Shown here in pieces: positions 52,009 through 60,574 of a stretch of DNA of 64,000 bases. The stretch comes from Pelotalea chapellei (lineage in GTDB: Bacteria; Desulfobacterota; Desulfuromonadia; Geobacterales; Pseudopelobacteraceae): assembly GCF_018531195.1 (NCBI RefSeq), contig NZ_JAHDYS010000002.1, forward strand, positions 1 through 64,000. Direction: 5' to 3'. Both the position numbers and the translations under genes were made by a program. The notes below the pieces were generated by a model. That model saw only the letters and a program-made list of their open reading frames with translations. It was not told where the DNA came from and made no database searches. How positions within the stretch are numbered: the stretch's first letter is position 1; every line of letters begins with the position of its first letter.

Positions 52009-52281
52009 ATGCGCAAACTTTGTATGACAGTTGTTATTGGTCTTGTTAATCGCAACCTGAATGCGCTGGTGGAATTTGTCGGCTCGGCCGAGCAGTCAGT
52101 CGTATCCAGTGGCGTGACGGAAAACAGCAACTCGTTCATCATCAATCCGGGACTGCGCTACGCAATTGACCTCAAGAATCTTCAAATTGTGCCGGGCATC
52201 TCCGTGCCAATCGGGATCGGCCCTTCCAAAGGTGAATATGGGGTAATGGCCTATCTTTCCTTTGAACACAATCTGTTCTAA
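52009..52281 (+). pseudogene. C-terminal fragment of an outer-membrane transporter-like barrel
   Basis: A 90-residue open frame that ends in a barrel-type C-terminus, FEHNLF, with preceding strands SFIINPGLRYAIDL and GVMAYLSFEHNLF. The first about 20 residues look like the middle of a longer protein rather than a signal sequence, and no ribosome site precedes the ATG. The missing N-terminal part is not upstream, so this is probably a truncated gene. Confidence 0.6.
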
Positions 52282-52288
52282 TTTTTGC

Positions 52289-52316
52289 AGTGGGAGGCTT
52301 TACACGGCCTCCCACT
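52289..52316 (+). terminator. Hairpin between the barrel fragment and the PII gene
   Basis: AGTGGGAGGC pairs with GCCTCCCACT around eight bases. It lies between convergent genes and could terminate both. Confidence 0.7.
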
Positions 52317-52389
52317 CTTCCCTACCTTCAAATCCACCTCAATTAACTACTACTCCCCTTTTTACTTTCATTAAGCAATCTCCTTACAA

Positions 52390-52731
52390 CTAGACAGCCC
52401 CTGGCCCTCGTTCATTCGTTCGTATCTTCACAATCTCATCTACCGTTGACACAAATACCTTTCCATCACCGGTATTGCCGGTATGGGCGTACTTTTGGAT
52501 CACATCGACAACTTCAGCGACCAGATCTTCGTTGACAACGACTTCCAACTGGATGCGCGGGATGAATTCAACCATCTCGTAGACAACCTTATCACTGGCA
52601 TTCTTGCCCCTGCTTTTGCCGAACCCTTTAATTTCCGACACGGTTACACCCGGCAGTCCATCGATTTTCTGCAGTTCCTCGGTTACGTCCAACAGTTTTG
52701 ATGGCCTGATGATGGCTTTTATTTCTTTCAT
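52390..52731 (-). CDS. PII-family signal protein linked to metal efflux
   Basis: A 113-residue PII fold protein. It keeps the nucleotide-binding B-loop (TGNTGDGKVFV) and C-loop (RTNERG), so it should bind ATP or ADP. The T-loop lacks the uridylylated Tyr of GlnB; Asp stands at that position. Its gene follows czcA by 50 bases on the same strand, matching the known group of PII-like proteins found with heavy-metal RND pumps. It might sense nucleotide or metal status and adjust the pump; this is not proven. ATG 52731 has GGAGAAC upstream. Confidence 0.88.
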   Translation of the reverse strand: MKEIKAIIRPSKLLDVTEELQKIDGLPGVTVSEIKGFGKSRGKNASDKVVYEMVEFIPRIQLEVVVNEDLVAEVVDVIQKYAHTGNTGDGKVFVSTVDEIVKIRTNERGPGAV

Positions 52732-52781
52732 GCTGTTCTCCGTTCAAATGAGAATTTACCTAGTTTCCGGATGGAAACTAT

Positions 52782-55700
52782 CTACATTTCCGCTTCTACC
52801 TTTCGCTTCTCAAACCATCCGTACACCGCCGGGATGATCAGCAGGGTCAGCAAGGTGGAGGTGATCAGGCCGCCTACGACAACCGTTGCCAGCGGCTTCT
52901 GGATCTCCGAACCGGTCCCGCTGGCCAGGAGCATCGGCATCAGGCTGAAAATGGCGATGGAGGCGGTCATCAACACGGGCCGCAGACGATCAATCGCTCC
53001 TTTTCTGATGGCCTCACCCAGTTCCAGTCCCTCATCCCTGAGCTGCGATATGCGCGATACCATTACCAGTCCATTCAGCACAGCCACCCCGAAGAGAACG
53101 ATAAAGCCTACCGACGCCGGGACCGAGAGATACTGACCGGAAAGGAACAGGGAGAAAATGCCGCCGATAAGGGCAAACGGCAGGTTGGAAATGACCAACA
53201 GCGCAAGGCGGATGGAGCGGAAGGTGACGTAGAGCAGCAAGAGGATCAGTCCAATGGCCACCGGGCCAATGATCATCAGCTTATTCATGGCCCGCTGCTG
53301 ATTCTCAAATTGGCCGCCCCAGGTGAGATAATACCCGGCGGGCAGCTTGACCTGCTCCTTGATCTTCTGTTTCGCCTCGGCTACAAAACTTCCCATATCC
53401 CGGCCGGTGACGTTCATCTCGATACCAATCCGACGCACACCATCCTGACGGCTGATCTGTACCGGGCCTTCCACCATCTTTACTTCGGCCAGCTGTTCCA
53501 GTGGAATATTCATCCCGGTTTTTGTCGTGACCAGCAGATTCTTGATGGTCTCCAGCGAATTACGCTTTTCCTCCGGCAGTCGGACGGTGATGTCAAAGCC
53601 CCGGTTTGCTTCATAGAAAGTGGAAGCTGCCTTACCTGCCACTGCTATTTCGATCACATTCTGTACATCACTGATATTGAGGCCATAACGGGCGATTTTG
53701 GCCCGGTCAGTGGTGACAGTCAGGTAGGGCTGGCCGGAGACCTTTTCGGTGTTAAGATCGGTCCCCCCCCGGACGGTGGAGAGAACCTTGGCGATTTCGG
53801 CCGATTTATCATTCAAAACTCCGAGATCTTCGCCAAACAGCTTGACAATCAACTGGGCTCGTGTGCCGGCCACCAGTTCGTCGATCCTGCACTGGATCGG
53901 CTGGCTGAAGCCGAAGCTGATTCCCGGGATTGTTTCCAGCGCCTCGCGCATCTGGTTAGTCAGTTCTTCCTTGGATATATCCCGTTTCCATTCGCTTTTC
54001 GGCTTATACACTCCTACATAGCCGGTCTTGTCAACGCCACGGGTATCCAAAGCGACGCCGGTCTGACCGATGCGGCCGATGACCACATCCAGCTCGTCGA
54101 ACTTCTTCAGTTTGGCAGCAGCCTGCTGATTTACTTCCAGCGCCTTGGCCAGGGAGACACCGGGTAGCATGGCAATATCCATGTCAAAAGAGCCTTCATC
54201 CATGATCGGGATGAACTCCGATCCCAGCCTGGTCATCAGGAACAGCGAGACCACCAGCAGACCACCGGCAATAGCGAGGACTACTTTTTTCTTGTTCAGC
54301 GCATACTCCAGCATCGGCAGATACTGGCTCTTGGCATACGCCATGATCCTGCTGTCTTTTTCCACCTCCGGTTTGAGAAACAGACTGCAGAGCACCGGAA
54401 TGACGAAGATCGAGAGCAGCAGGGAGGAAAGCAGGGCAATGGCCACGGTGATGGCCAGCGGGCCGAACATCTTCCCTTCGATCCCCTCCAGGGTCAGGAT
54501 CGGAATAAAGGTCAGGGCGATGATCAGCTCGCCGAAGATACTCGGCTTGCGAACCTCCATGACCGCTTTCAACACCGTGGTGAGCTTTGGATGCAGATGC
54601 CCTTCCTCGCTCAGGTGGCGTTGAACGTTCTCCACCTGGATAATGGTGGTATCGATGATCATACCGATGGAGATAGCCAGTCCGCCAAGGGACATGAGGT
54701 TGGCGGTGATGCCGGTCAGCTTCATGACGATGAAAGTTGCCAGCAGCGACAGCGGCAGCGCCAGCAGCACGACGATACTTCCCCGGATGCTGTTCAGGAG
54801 CAGGTAGAGCACAATCAGGACCAGGATGGAGCCTTCGATGAGCGCCTTGTTGACCGTGCCGACACTGGCCTTGACGATATCGCTGCGGTCGTAATAGGGA
54901 ACCATCCTGACCCCATCCGGCAGCATGTTGCTTTCGTTGATTTCCTTGACCTTGGTTGCCACCCTGGCGACAACATCGCGACTGTTGGCCCCCCGCAGCA
55001 TCATGACGATGCCGCCGACCGCCTCGTCGGTACCGTTTTTGATGGCAGCGCCCATACGGACCGCTTCTCCCACCTTGATGTGCGCTACGTCACGCAGGTA
55101 GGTTGGTGTGCCTTTTTGGGATTTGAGGACGATATTTTCAATGTCGCTGATGCTTTGGATCAGACCGACACCACGCACGATGTACTGGTCCGTGCCCCGC
55201 TCCAGAACGTTGCCGCCGACGTTGCTGTTGTTGCTGCCGATGGCAGTATAGACATCATCCACGGTAACGCCGTATTTCACCAGTTTCTCTGGCGACACCA
55301 GCACCTGGTACTGCTTGAAGTAGCCGCCAAACGAGTTAATTTCGTTCACCCCCGCCACACTCTTCAGCTGGGGGGTAATGACCCATTCCTGAATGGTGCG
55401 CAGGTTGGTCAGGTAGGCCCGTTTCTGTTCCGGGTCCTGGGGTACTTTCCCTTCCAGGGTGTACTGGTAGATCTCCCCCATGGCCGTGCCAATGGGCCCC
55501 ATGGCAACCTGAACACCTTTCGGCACCTTTTCCCGCGCCTCGGCCAACCGCTCGAAAACCAGTTGCCGTGCAAAGTAGATGTCCACATTGTCCTTGAAGA
55601 CAATCGTGACAATGGAAAGGCCGAACTTGGTCACGGAGCGCAGCTGCTCAATGTCCGGCAGGCCGCGCATCGCCATTTCTATCGGGTAGGTGACATTCCG

Positions 55701-55886
55701 TTCGATTTCGACCGCAGACAGGCCGTCGGCATGGCTGACCACTTCCACCTGGATGTTGGTTACATCCGGAAAGGCGTCTATGGGAAGTTTAAGGTATGAG
55801 TAGAAGCCGAAAACGACGATCAACAGCGCAGCGAAGATGACCATCCCTTTCTGCTTCAAGGTATATGCAATGAGTTTTTCTAACAT
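52782..55886 (-). CDS. czcA: Heavy-metal RND efflux pump, inner-membrane component (CzcA/CusA)
   Basis: A 1034-residue proton-driven pump of the HME-RND family. It has twelve membrane helices in two halves, the N-terminal TM1 (FAALLIVVFGFYSYLKLPID), two large periplasmic domains, and the TM4 motif GGLAISIGMIIDTTIIQVEN with the proton-relay Asp. Substrate metal (zinc, cadmium, cobalt, copper or silver) cannot be fixed from the motifs seen. It is fourth of the operon Cys/His protein, czcC, czcB, czcA, PII, with a 145-base gap and a hairpin before it. Frame intact. Confidence 0.95.
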   Translation of the reverse strand: MLEKLIAYTLKQKGMVIFAALLIVVFGFYSYLKLPIDAFPDVTNIQVEVVSHADGLSAVEIERNVTYPIEMAMRGLPDIEQLRSVTKFGLSIVTIVFKDNVDIYFARQLVFERLAEAREKVPKGVQVAMGPIGTAMGEIYQYTLEGKVPQDPEQKRAYLTNLRTIQEWVITPQLKSVAGVNEINSFGGYFKQYQVLVSPEKLVKYGVTVDDVYTAIGSNNSNVGGNVLERGTDQYIVRGVGLIQSISDIENIVLKSQKGTPTYLRDVAHIKVGEAVRMGAAIKNGTDEAVGGIVMMLRGANSRDVVARVATKVKEINESNMLPDGVRMVPYYDRSDIVKASVGTVNKALIEGSILVLIVLYLLLNSIRGSIVVLLALPLSLLATFIVMKLTGITANLMSLGGLAISIGMIIDTTIIQVENVQRHLSEEGHLHPKLTTVLKAVMEVRKPSIFGELIIALTFIPILTLEGIEGKMFGPLAITVAIALLSSLLLSIFVIPVLCSLFLKPEVEKDSRIMAYAKSQYLPMLEYALNKKKVVLAIAGGLLVVSLFLMTRLGSEFIPIMDEGSFDMDIAMLPGVSLAKALEVNQQAAAKLKKFDELDVVIGRIGQTGVALDTRGVDKTGYVGVYKPKSEWKRDISKEELTNQMREALETIPGISFGFSQPIQCRIDELVAGTRAQLIVKLFGEDLGVLNDKSAEIAKVLSTVRGGTDLNTEKVSGQPYLTVTTDRAKIARYGLNISDVQNVIEIAVAGKAASTFYEANRGFDITVRLPEEKRNSLETIKNLLVTTKTGMNIPLEQLAEVKMVEGPVQISRQDGVRRIGIEMNVTGRDMGSFVAEAKQKIKEQVKLPAGYYLTWGGQFENQQRAMNKLMIIGPVAIGLILLLLYVTFRSIRLALLVISNLPFALIGGIFSLFLSGQYLSVPASVGFIVLFGVAVLNGLVMVSRISQLRDEGLELGEAIRKGAIDRLRPVLMTASIAIFSLMPMLLASGTGSEIQKPLATVVVGGLITSTLLTLLIIPAVYGWFEKRKVEAEM

Positions 55887-55956
55887 ACATAACTCCGTGT
55901 TTTCTGTGCGCTCAGATTTAGGTCAGATTTGGTCGCAATGAATGAGGTGAACCGCA

Positions 55957-55975
55957 GGCGTAGCAGCGCTACGCC
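55957..55975. other. Short hairpin in the czcB-czcA gap
   Basis: GGCGTAGC, three bases, GCTACGCC: an eight-base stem inside the 145-base spacer. It may adjust the ratio of CzcB to CzcA. Function unproven. Confidence 0.6.
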
Positions 55976-56031
55976 GAGGATTCGACGATTGAAGTCCGGC
56001 CGAAGATGGCCTGAAGATGGGCGCACGACTA

Positions 56032-57288
56032 TCAGTGTTCGTGTCCCTCGATTTCACCCTTCTTCAACTCCGACTTCAGGGTAAACGCGCCTTTGACGGC
56101 ATAGCGTTCACCTTCCTTGAGGCCGGAAACCACTTCCACCATGCCGCCGGAAGTACGCCCCAGCTCAACCGGTCGCGGTTCGAACTCGGTCTCCTTTTCG
56201 GCGACAAAGACCAGCTTCTTGCCATCCAGCTCCTGTACGGCTTCTTCCGGCACCGCCAGCACCGGCGGCGTGTCTGCGGCAAGCGCCAGCTCGACAGTAG
56301 CGAACATCTCCGGCTTCAGCTTGCGGCCCGGATTGGGCACCTCGACCCGGGCCTTGACCGTGCGGGTAGCTTCGTCAACCAGGTCGGCAATGTAGGTGAT
56401 TCGGCCGCGGAACTTCTGGTCGGGAAAGGCTCCGACAATAACGGTTGCCGCCTGCCCCCGGTGTACCTTGGCCAGGTCTTTCTCGTGAATATCGACCAGC
56501 ACCCAGACTGACGAAAGGTTGGCAACGGTGTAGAGACTTTTGGAGGGGTCGGAGAGTTCGCCGACGATAGCGTGTTTCTCGGTGATGATGCCCCCGATAG
56601 GGGTACGCACCGGCAGAAGCGTTTTTTTGCGATGGTCACCCTGCAGGCCGGCAACCGAGACACCGTAGAGGGAGAGACGCTCTTCATCGGTATGTAATTC
56701 CGTCTGGGCCGTCTTGTAATCGGTCTCAGCCTGGAGGATTTCCTTGCGAGCAGCGATCTTTTTGTCCACCAGGGTCTTGATCCGGTCCATGTTGGACTGG
56801 GCCAGGGTCAGCTTGGTTTTTGACTGGTGGTAGCGGTTGAGGGCTTCACCCAGTTCCACACTGTCGATGGTCACCAGCACCTGGCCGGCGGCAACGCTGT
56901 CCCCCAGAGAGGACTTGACGCTGACAATCTTGCCGGAAATGCGCGGCGAGACATGGGCAATTTTGTCGGCATTGGCCTCCACCTTGCCGGTGGCGCTGAT
57001 GACGCCGGCCAGGCGCTGCTTCTTGGCCGGGGCCACGACTATGCCGCTCTGCTTCTGCACTTCGGCAGACATCTTAACGAGCTTTTCTTCCCCGTGTTCG
57101 TCGTGACCTTCATGCCCTTCCTTCTTCTCCTTCTCTTCGTCATGGCCATCTTTTTCGTCCTTATGGCCGCCCTCTTTATGCTCGGCATGCTCGCCACCTC
57201 CCGTTACGGAATGGGTCAGCCGGTAGGCGACGCCACCCCCCAGGGCCAGGGCCAGAATGAGTCCGATGATGATTGCTTTCTTGTTCAC
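56032..57288 (-). CDS. czcB: Heavy-metal RND adaptor protein (CzcB)
   Basis: A 418-residue periplasmic membrane-fusion protein with an N-terminal membrane anchor (AIIIGLILALALGGGVAYRL), then a His/Glu/Asp-rich stretch (residues 33-70: HAEHKEGGH and similar) that probably binds metal, a lipoyl-like hairpin (GKVEANADKIAHVSPRISGKIV) and beta-barrel domains. It links the pump to the outer-membrane channel. Start is GTG 57288 with GGAGGTG upstream, overlapping the czcC stop by four bases. Confidence 0.94.
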   Translation of the reverse strand: MNKKAIIIGLILALALGGGVAYRLTHSVTGGGEHAEHKEGGHKDEKDGHDEEKEKKEGHEGHDEHGEEKLVKMSAEVQKQSGIVVAPAKKQRLAGVISATGKVEANADKIAHVSPRISGKIVSVKSSLGDSVAAGQVLVTIDSVELGEALNRYHQSKTKLTLAQSNMDRIKTLVDKKIAARKEILQAETDYKTAQTELHTDEERLSLYGVSVAGLQGDHRKKTLLPVRTPIGGIITEKHAIVGELSDPSKSLYTVANLSSVWVLVDIHEKDLAKVHRGQAATVIVGAFPDQKFRGRITYIADLVDEATRTVKARVEVPNPGRKLKPEMFATVELALAADTPPVLAVPEEAVQELDGKKLVFVAEKETEFEPRPVELGRTSGGMVEVVSGLKEGERYAVKGAFTLKSELKKGEIEGHEH

Positions 57289-58580
57289 TGCGCACCTCCG
57301 TTAATGTCTGTCGCCACTGCTGATTCGAGTTTTACGAATGCCACCTGCCGGGCGTGGAGCGCCGTCAGATAGCTGTCGCTGACCTCGAAGAATTTTTTCT
57401 GTTCCTGAATGACCGAGAGGATGCCGACCTCACCAAGACGGTAGGCCTCCTGGGTCAGCTTCAGGTTTTCCTCAAGCTGGGGGATGATGTTTGACTTGTA
57501 GAGCGACAGCACTTTCTCGGCATTTAGAAGGCTGGCGTAGGCGGTTTCCACGTCCCGTTCCACATTTCTGGTGACGGCAGTCCAACGGCTTTCGGTGCTG
57601 CTCCGCTTGGCCCGGGCCTCCTGAACACCGGCCTGATTCCTGTCGAACAGTGGAATCGGCATCGACAGCTTCAAGCCAATGGTGTAGGCGGTATCCTTGC
57701 CTTCAACTCCGCCGATGTCCATGCTGGTCGTGTCGCGCCGGAATGCGAGACCGGCTGTAAGATTGGGAATGGATTCAGACCGGGCCAGTGCAACATCCGC
57801 ATCGCCCCTTGATTTTTCCGCCTCCAGGGCTTTCAGGTCCGGACGTTTCCCGAGCGCCAGCTGCTTCAGGTCAGCCAGATTTTTATTGAGGGAGAGGCCG
57901 TTATCCAGGTTTCCTGCAATCGATGGTGCTTCGCCGGCAGGCAGCCCCATGAAGGTGAAGAGTCTGGCTCTTGTTTGCAGAAGCGCCCGCTCGACCTCGA
58001 TCCGGACACCTTCGCTGCGGGTCAACTCAACCTTGGCCAGATTCATCTCCAATTCGGGGATGTCACCTGCGGCCAGACGGTCCTTGGTAACCTCAAGAAG
58101 CTGCCGGTTAAGTTCAATGGAATGGTCCGTCAATTTGAGCCGCTGTTCGGCAAGCATCGCGTCATAAAATACGGCCTTTACTTCTTCGCGTAATGTTCGT
58201 TCGCGATCAGCCAACTGCCAGTGGTAGGCCTCCAGTTCGCGCTCAACAACGGTCAGTCGCTTGTCACGCTTGCCTGCCAGCAGAAATTCCTGGGAGACCC
58301 CAATCGCCAGGTTGTTTTCGGCACTGCTGCCGGTCAGGGCGCCCGTCCCTCCTTCCAGGTCAAGAGTGGGGTTGGGCAGCAGTCCTGCCCTGGTTCTAGC
58401 GGCATCGCGAATGCCTTTTTCTTCACGAAAAGACATGAGGTCGCCATTATTTTGTAACGAAACCTCGACTACCTGCTGCAGTGCAAGTTTTTGTACCTCT
58501 GCGAATACCGGTACAGAGGTCAGAAAACACAGGCCTGGCACGAGGAACCATGCTCCTTTTGTAAATACAGTTGTTCCCAA
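57285..58580 (-). CDS. czcC: Heavy-metal RND outer-membrane channel (CzcC)
   Basis: A 431-residue TolC-like protein with a signal peptide (about 1-27) and two OEP repeats (NNDLMSFREEKGIRDAARTRAG, and VTRNVERDVETAYASLLNAEK). It forms the outer-membrane duct of the pump. The start is TTG 58580, placed eight bases after GGAGG; no ATG is nearby. Its stop overlaps czcB. Confidence 0.9.
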   Translation of the reverse strand: MGTTVFTKGAWFLVPGLCFLTSVPVFAEVQKLALQQVVEVSLQNNGDLMSFREEKGIRDAARTRAGLLPNPTLDLEGGTGALTGSSAENNLAIGVSQEFLLAGKRDKRLTVVERELEAYHWQLADRERTLREEVKAVFYDAMLAEQRLKLTDHSIELNRQLLEVTKDRLAAGDIPELEMNLAKVELTRSEGVRIEVERALLQTRARLFTFMGLPAGEAPSIAGNLDNGLSLNKNLADLKQLALGKRPDLKALEAEKSRGDADVALARSESIPNLTAGLAFRRDTTSMDIGGVEGKDTAYTIGLKLSMPIPLFDRNQAGVQEARAKRSSTESRWTAVTRNVERDVETAYASLLNAEKVLSLYKSNIIPQLEENLKLTQEAYRLGEVGILSVIQEQKKFFEVSDSYLTALHARQVAFVKLESAVATDINGGAQ

Positions 58581-58702
58581 GGGAAAAACCTCCTTCTATT
58601 CAGTTGTTTGTGACGAGTTCGAAATGGGTTGTGGACGCATCAGGACGCAGAGATGGATAATCCATCCATGGATGAGGACAAACTGCTCCCGTCGAAGCGT
58701 TT

Positions 58703-59059
58703 TTAGGCTTGAATTTGGGGGGGGACGAACTTGGTAAGGTATACTTCGGGCAAAAACTTGAAGGGATCTGAAACGTGCAACGCCAGAATTGATGGTTTGT
58801 AACTGATATGCAGCGGTTGGTTGGTTAGTGGTGCATGGCAGGTGCAGTTAGCACATGTATCGCAACCATCACTATCATTGTGTTGTTCCATGGGAGAACA
58901 AGGAGCGTGGTCAGTTGTTGAATGGTTCGAGCAAGATTGAATCACTTTGACGTGATCCTGCATGGCATGCGCACTTTCATGCACGCCATTGATTGTCATG
59001 GCCAGCATGATCAGGAGGAAAAATTTGAAAAGGAATTTTAAAGGAATCAGTCTTCGCAT
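58703..59059 (-). CDS. Cys/His-rich leader protein of the czc operon
   Basis: A 118-residue protein with an N-terminal hydrophobic segment (about 7-26, a signal or membrane anchor) and a mature part rich in Cys and His (SCSNHSTTDHAPC and CDTCANCTCHAP), suitable for binding metal ions. It is first in the metal-efflux operon, so it may act as a metal trap or periplasmic chaperone. No homologue is recognised by name. The ATG at 59059 lies only about five bases after the predicted start of transcription, so translation may be near-leaderless. Confidence 0.7.
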   Translation of the reverse strand: MRRLIPLKFLFKFFLLIMLAMTINGVHESAHAMQDHVKVIQSCSNHSTTDHAPCSPMEQHNDSDGCDTCANCTCHAPLTNQPLHISYKPSILALHVSDPFKFLPEVYLTKFVPPQIQA

Positions 59060-59070
59060 ATTGAAGTGAA

Positions 59071-59100
59071 AATATAAGCGGGCACTGCTTCCAATGTCAA
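59071..59100 (-). promoter_or_regulatory. Sigma-70 promoter of the metal-efflux operon
   Basis: On the minus strand TTGACA (59095-59100) and TATATT (59071-59076) are separated by 18 bases. Both boxes are near consensus. Transcription is predicted to begin near 59064. Confidence 0.7.
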
Positions 59101-59107
59101 CGGGCAA

Positions 59108-59427
59108 ATAACGATCAAAGATTATGTGACGCGGTTTATCATAAAGGGCTGCATTCCCCAGCTCTTCGCCTCTCTGTCAGATGGAGCAGGAAGAGCGGCT
59201 GCTGTGTTCGAACCCTGTGCCGTCAGGCGAAGGATACCAGGTGCCGGTGACTATCATGACGACATCACCTGCACCGCCTGGTTCAGGAGGAATCTTCGGT
59301 CCGCTGCTATCGATCATGCGAGCCAAGGAAATCGATCAGGCCGGGCCAATGCCAGCTGCTTCGCCTTGTCCGGAGGAATCTTCACAAAGCACTTTCCAAT
59401 GTCGCAAAATTCTGGAAAGATGCGGCC
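59108..59427. other. Gene-free interval with possible coding remnant
   Basis: No frame with a start, ribosome site and family likeness was found. On the minus strand a stretch ending at about 59322 reads IFPEFCDIGKCFVKIPPD and then KAKQLALARPDRFPWLA, followed by a stop, which looks like a protein tail, but it has no start and is interrupted on the left. It may be a decayed gene fragment. The plus-strand frames here are long but have no recognisable content. Confidence 0.35.
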
Positions 59428-60126
59428 ATGTCTTCCACCACCACATCAATACGTTCCGGAATGTCTGCTTCCTGGCCCATCTGTCTGGGCTATTTTCCCA
59501 TCGGCCTCTCCCTGGGAGTGCTGGCCCAGAAGGGAGGACTGGCCCCCTGGCAGATGGCGCTCATGTCCCTGCTGGTATTTGCCGGCAGTTCCCAGTTCAT
59601 TGCCGTCGCCATGCTGGGCAGCCAGGCCTCGCCGCTTGCCATTGTTCTGACCACCTTCATGGTCAACCTGCGCCACCTGTTGATGAGCTCGGCCCTGGCG
59701 GTGCATTTTCCCGGCGTGAGCCGGCGTTTCCTGGCGCTGTTCGCCTATGGCGTCACCGATGAGAGCTTTGCCGTGAACATGACTCGTTTCAGCCGGGGAG
59801 GCTGGAGCCGCCAAAGCGCCATCACCCTCAACCAGGCTGCCAATGCCACCTGGCTGGTCAGCACCGTGGCCGGGGTGTATCTGGGCCAATTCATTCCCAA
59901 AGGTGCCCTGGGGATGGACTTCGCACTGACCGGCATGTTCATCTGCCTGCTGGTACTGCAGGTGCACAATGCTGCAGCGGCCCTTACGGCACTGGTCGCC
60001 ACAGTGGTGTCGGTGCTGGCCTACCTGTGGCTGCCGGGTACCGCCTATGTGATCGTGGCCAGTTGCACAGCAGCCACAGCTGGTTTTTTGTACAGGCGTA
60101 TGCAGACCGGAAGGGGAATGCGATGA
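59428..60126 (+). CDS. azlC: AzlC family branched-chain amino-acid exporter subunit
   Basis: A 232-residue membrane protein with six or more helices and the AzlC core LGYFPIGLSLGVLAQKGG, FAGSSQFIAVAML and NLRHLLMSSAL. With AzlD it forms an exporter of branched-chain or related amino acids. Its stop overlaps the azlD start (ATGA). No clear ribosome site precedes ATG 59428. Confidence 0.92.
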   Translation: MSSTTTSIRSGMSASWPICLGYFPIGLSLGVLAQKGGLAPWQMALMSLLVFAGSSQFIAVAMLGSQASPLAIVLTTFMVNLRHLLMSSALAVHFPGVSRRFLALFAYGVTDESFAVNMTRFSRGGWSRQSAITLNQAANATWLVSTVAGVYLGQFIPKGALGMDFALTGMFICLLVLQVHNAAAALTALVATVVSVLAYLWLPGTAYVIVASCTAATAGFLYRRMQTGRGMR

Positions 60127-60452
60127 AGATGCCCGATTACCTCTACCTGGTGCTGGGCATGGGACTGGCCACCTATCTCCCGCGCATGCTGCCGCTGATG
60201 ATCCTCTCCCGGCGCCGGCTGCATCCCTGGCTGAAGGAATGGCTGGAGCTGATTCCGGCCGCTATTCTCAGCGCCCTGATTGCACCCATGCTCTTCACCC
60301 AGAGTACTCCCCGCCTGCTCTTCCTGGGTAAGCCTGAGCTTCTGGCAGCCGTTCCCACCCTGCTGTTTGCCATCAAGACCCGCTCCCTGGCCGGAACAGT
60401 CATCATCGGCATGCTGGCCTATTGGGCCGTGGGGATTCTGCAGGTCCCTTAA
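60123..60452 (+). CDS. azlD: AzlD family branched-chain amino-acid exporter subunit
   Basis: A 109-residue protein with four helices (LYLVLGMGLATYLPRMLPLMIL, LIPAAILSALIAPML), the small partner of AzlC. It starts at ATG 60123, inside the last codons of azlC, with GGAAGGGGA upstream. Other in-frame starts upstream would run inside azlC. Confidence 0.92.
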   Translation: MKMPDYLYLVLGMGLATYLPRMLPLMILSRRRLHPWLKEWLELIPAAILSALIAPMLFTQSTPRLLFLGKPELLAAVPTLLFAIKTRSLAGTVIIGMLAYWAVGILQVP

Positions 60453-60467
60453 AAAACCATAATCACA

Positions 60468-60497
60468 TTGACCTACAACTACTTAGAGTGTTAATGT
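60468..60497 (+). promoter_or_regulatory. Candidate sigma-70 promoter of the ABC_sub_bind operon
   Basis: TTGACC at 60468-60473 and TAATGT at 60492-60497 with 18 bases between. The -10 box is weak. The start codon is 77 bases downstream. Confidence 0.35.
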
Positions 60498-60574
60498 GAC
60501 GCTTTTTGCGCCCAGCCAGCCGTGTGCCGGCAGTCATGGGCTGAATAATTTCACAGGGTGTTCAGGAGGATTTA

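Noticed and set aside
52009-52281. A complete small outer-membrane protein gene
   Set aside because: No signal sequence and no ribosome site; the strands look like only the last part of a barrel, so it is listed as a fragment.
59208-59235. tRNA-like GTTCGAACC segment
   Set aside because: No cloverleaf or acceptor stem could be built around it.
59181-59762. A 193-codon plus-strand frame before azlC
   Set aside because: It overlaps azlC in another frame, lacks a ribosome site and has no domain; azlC is clear.
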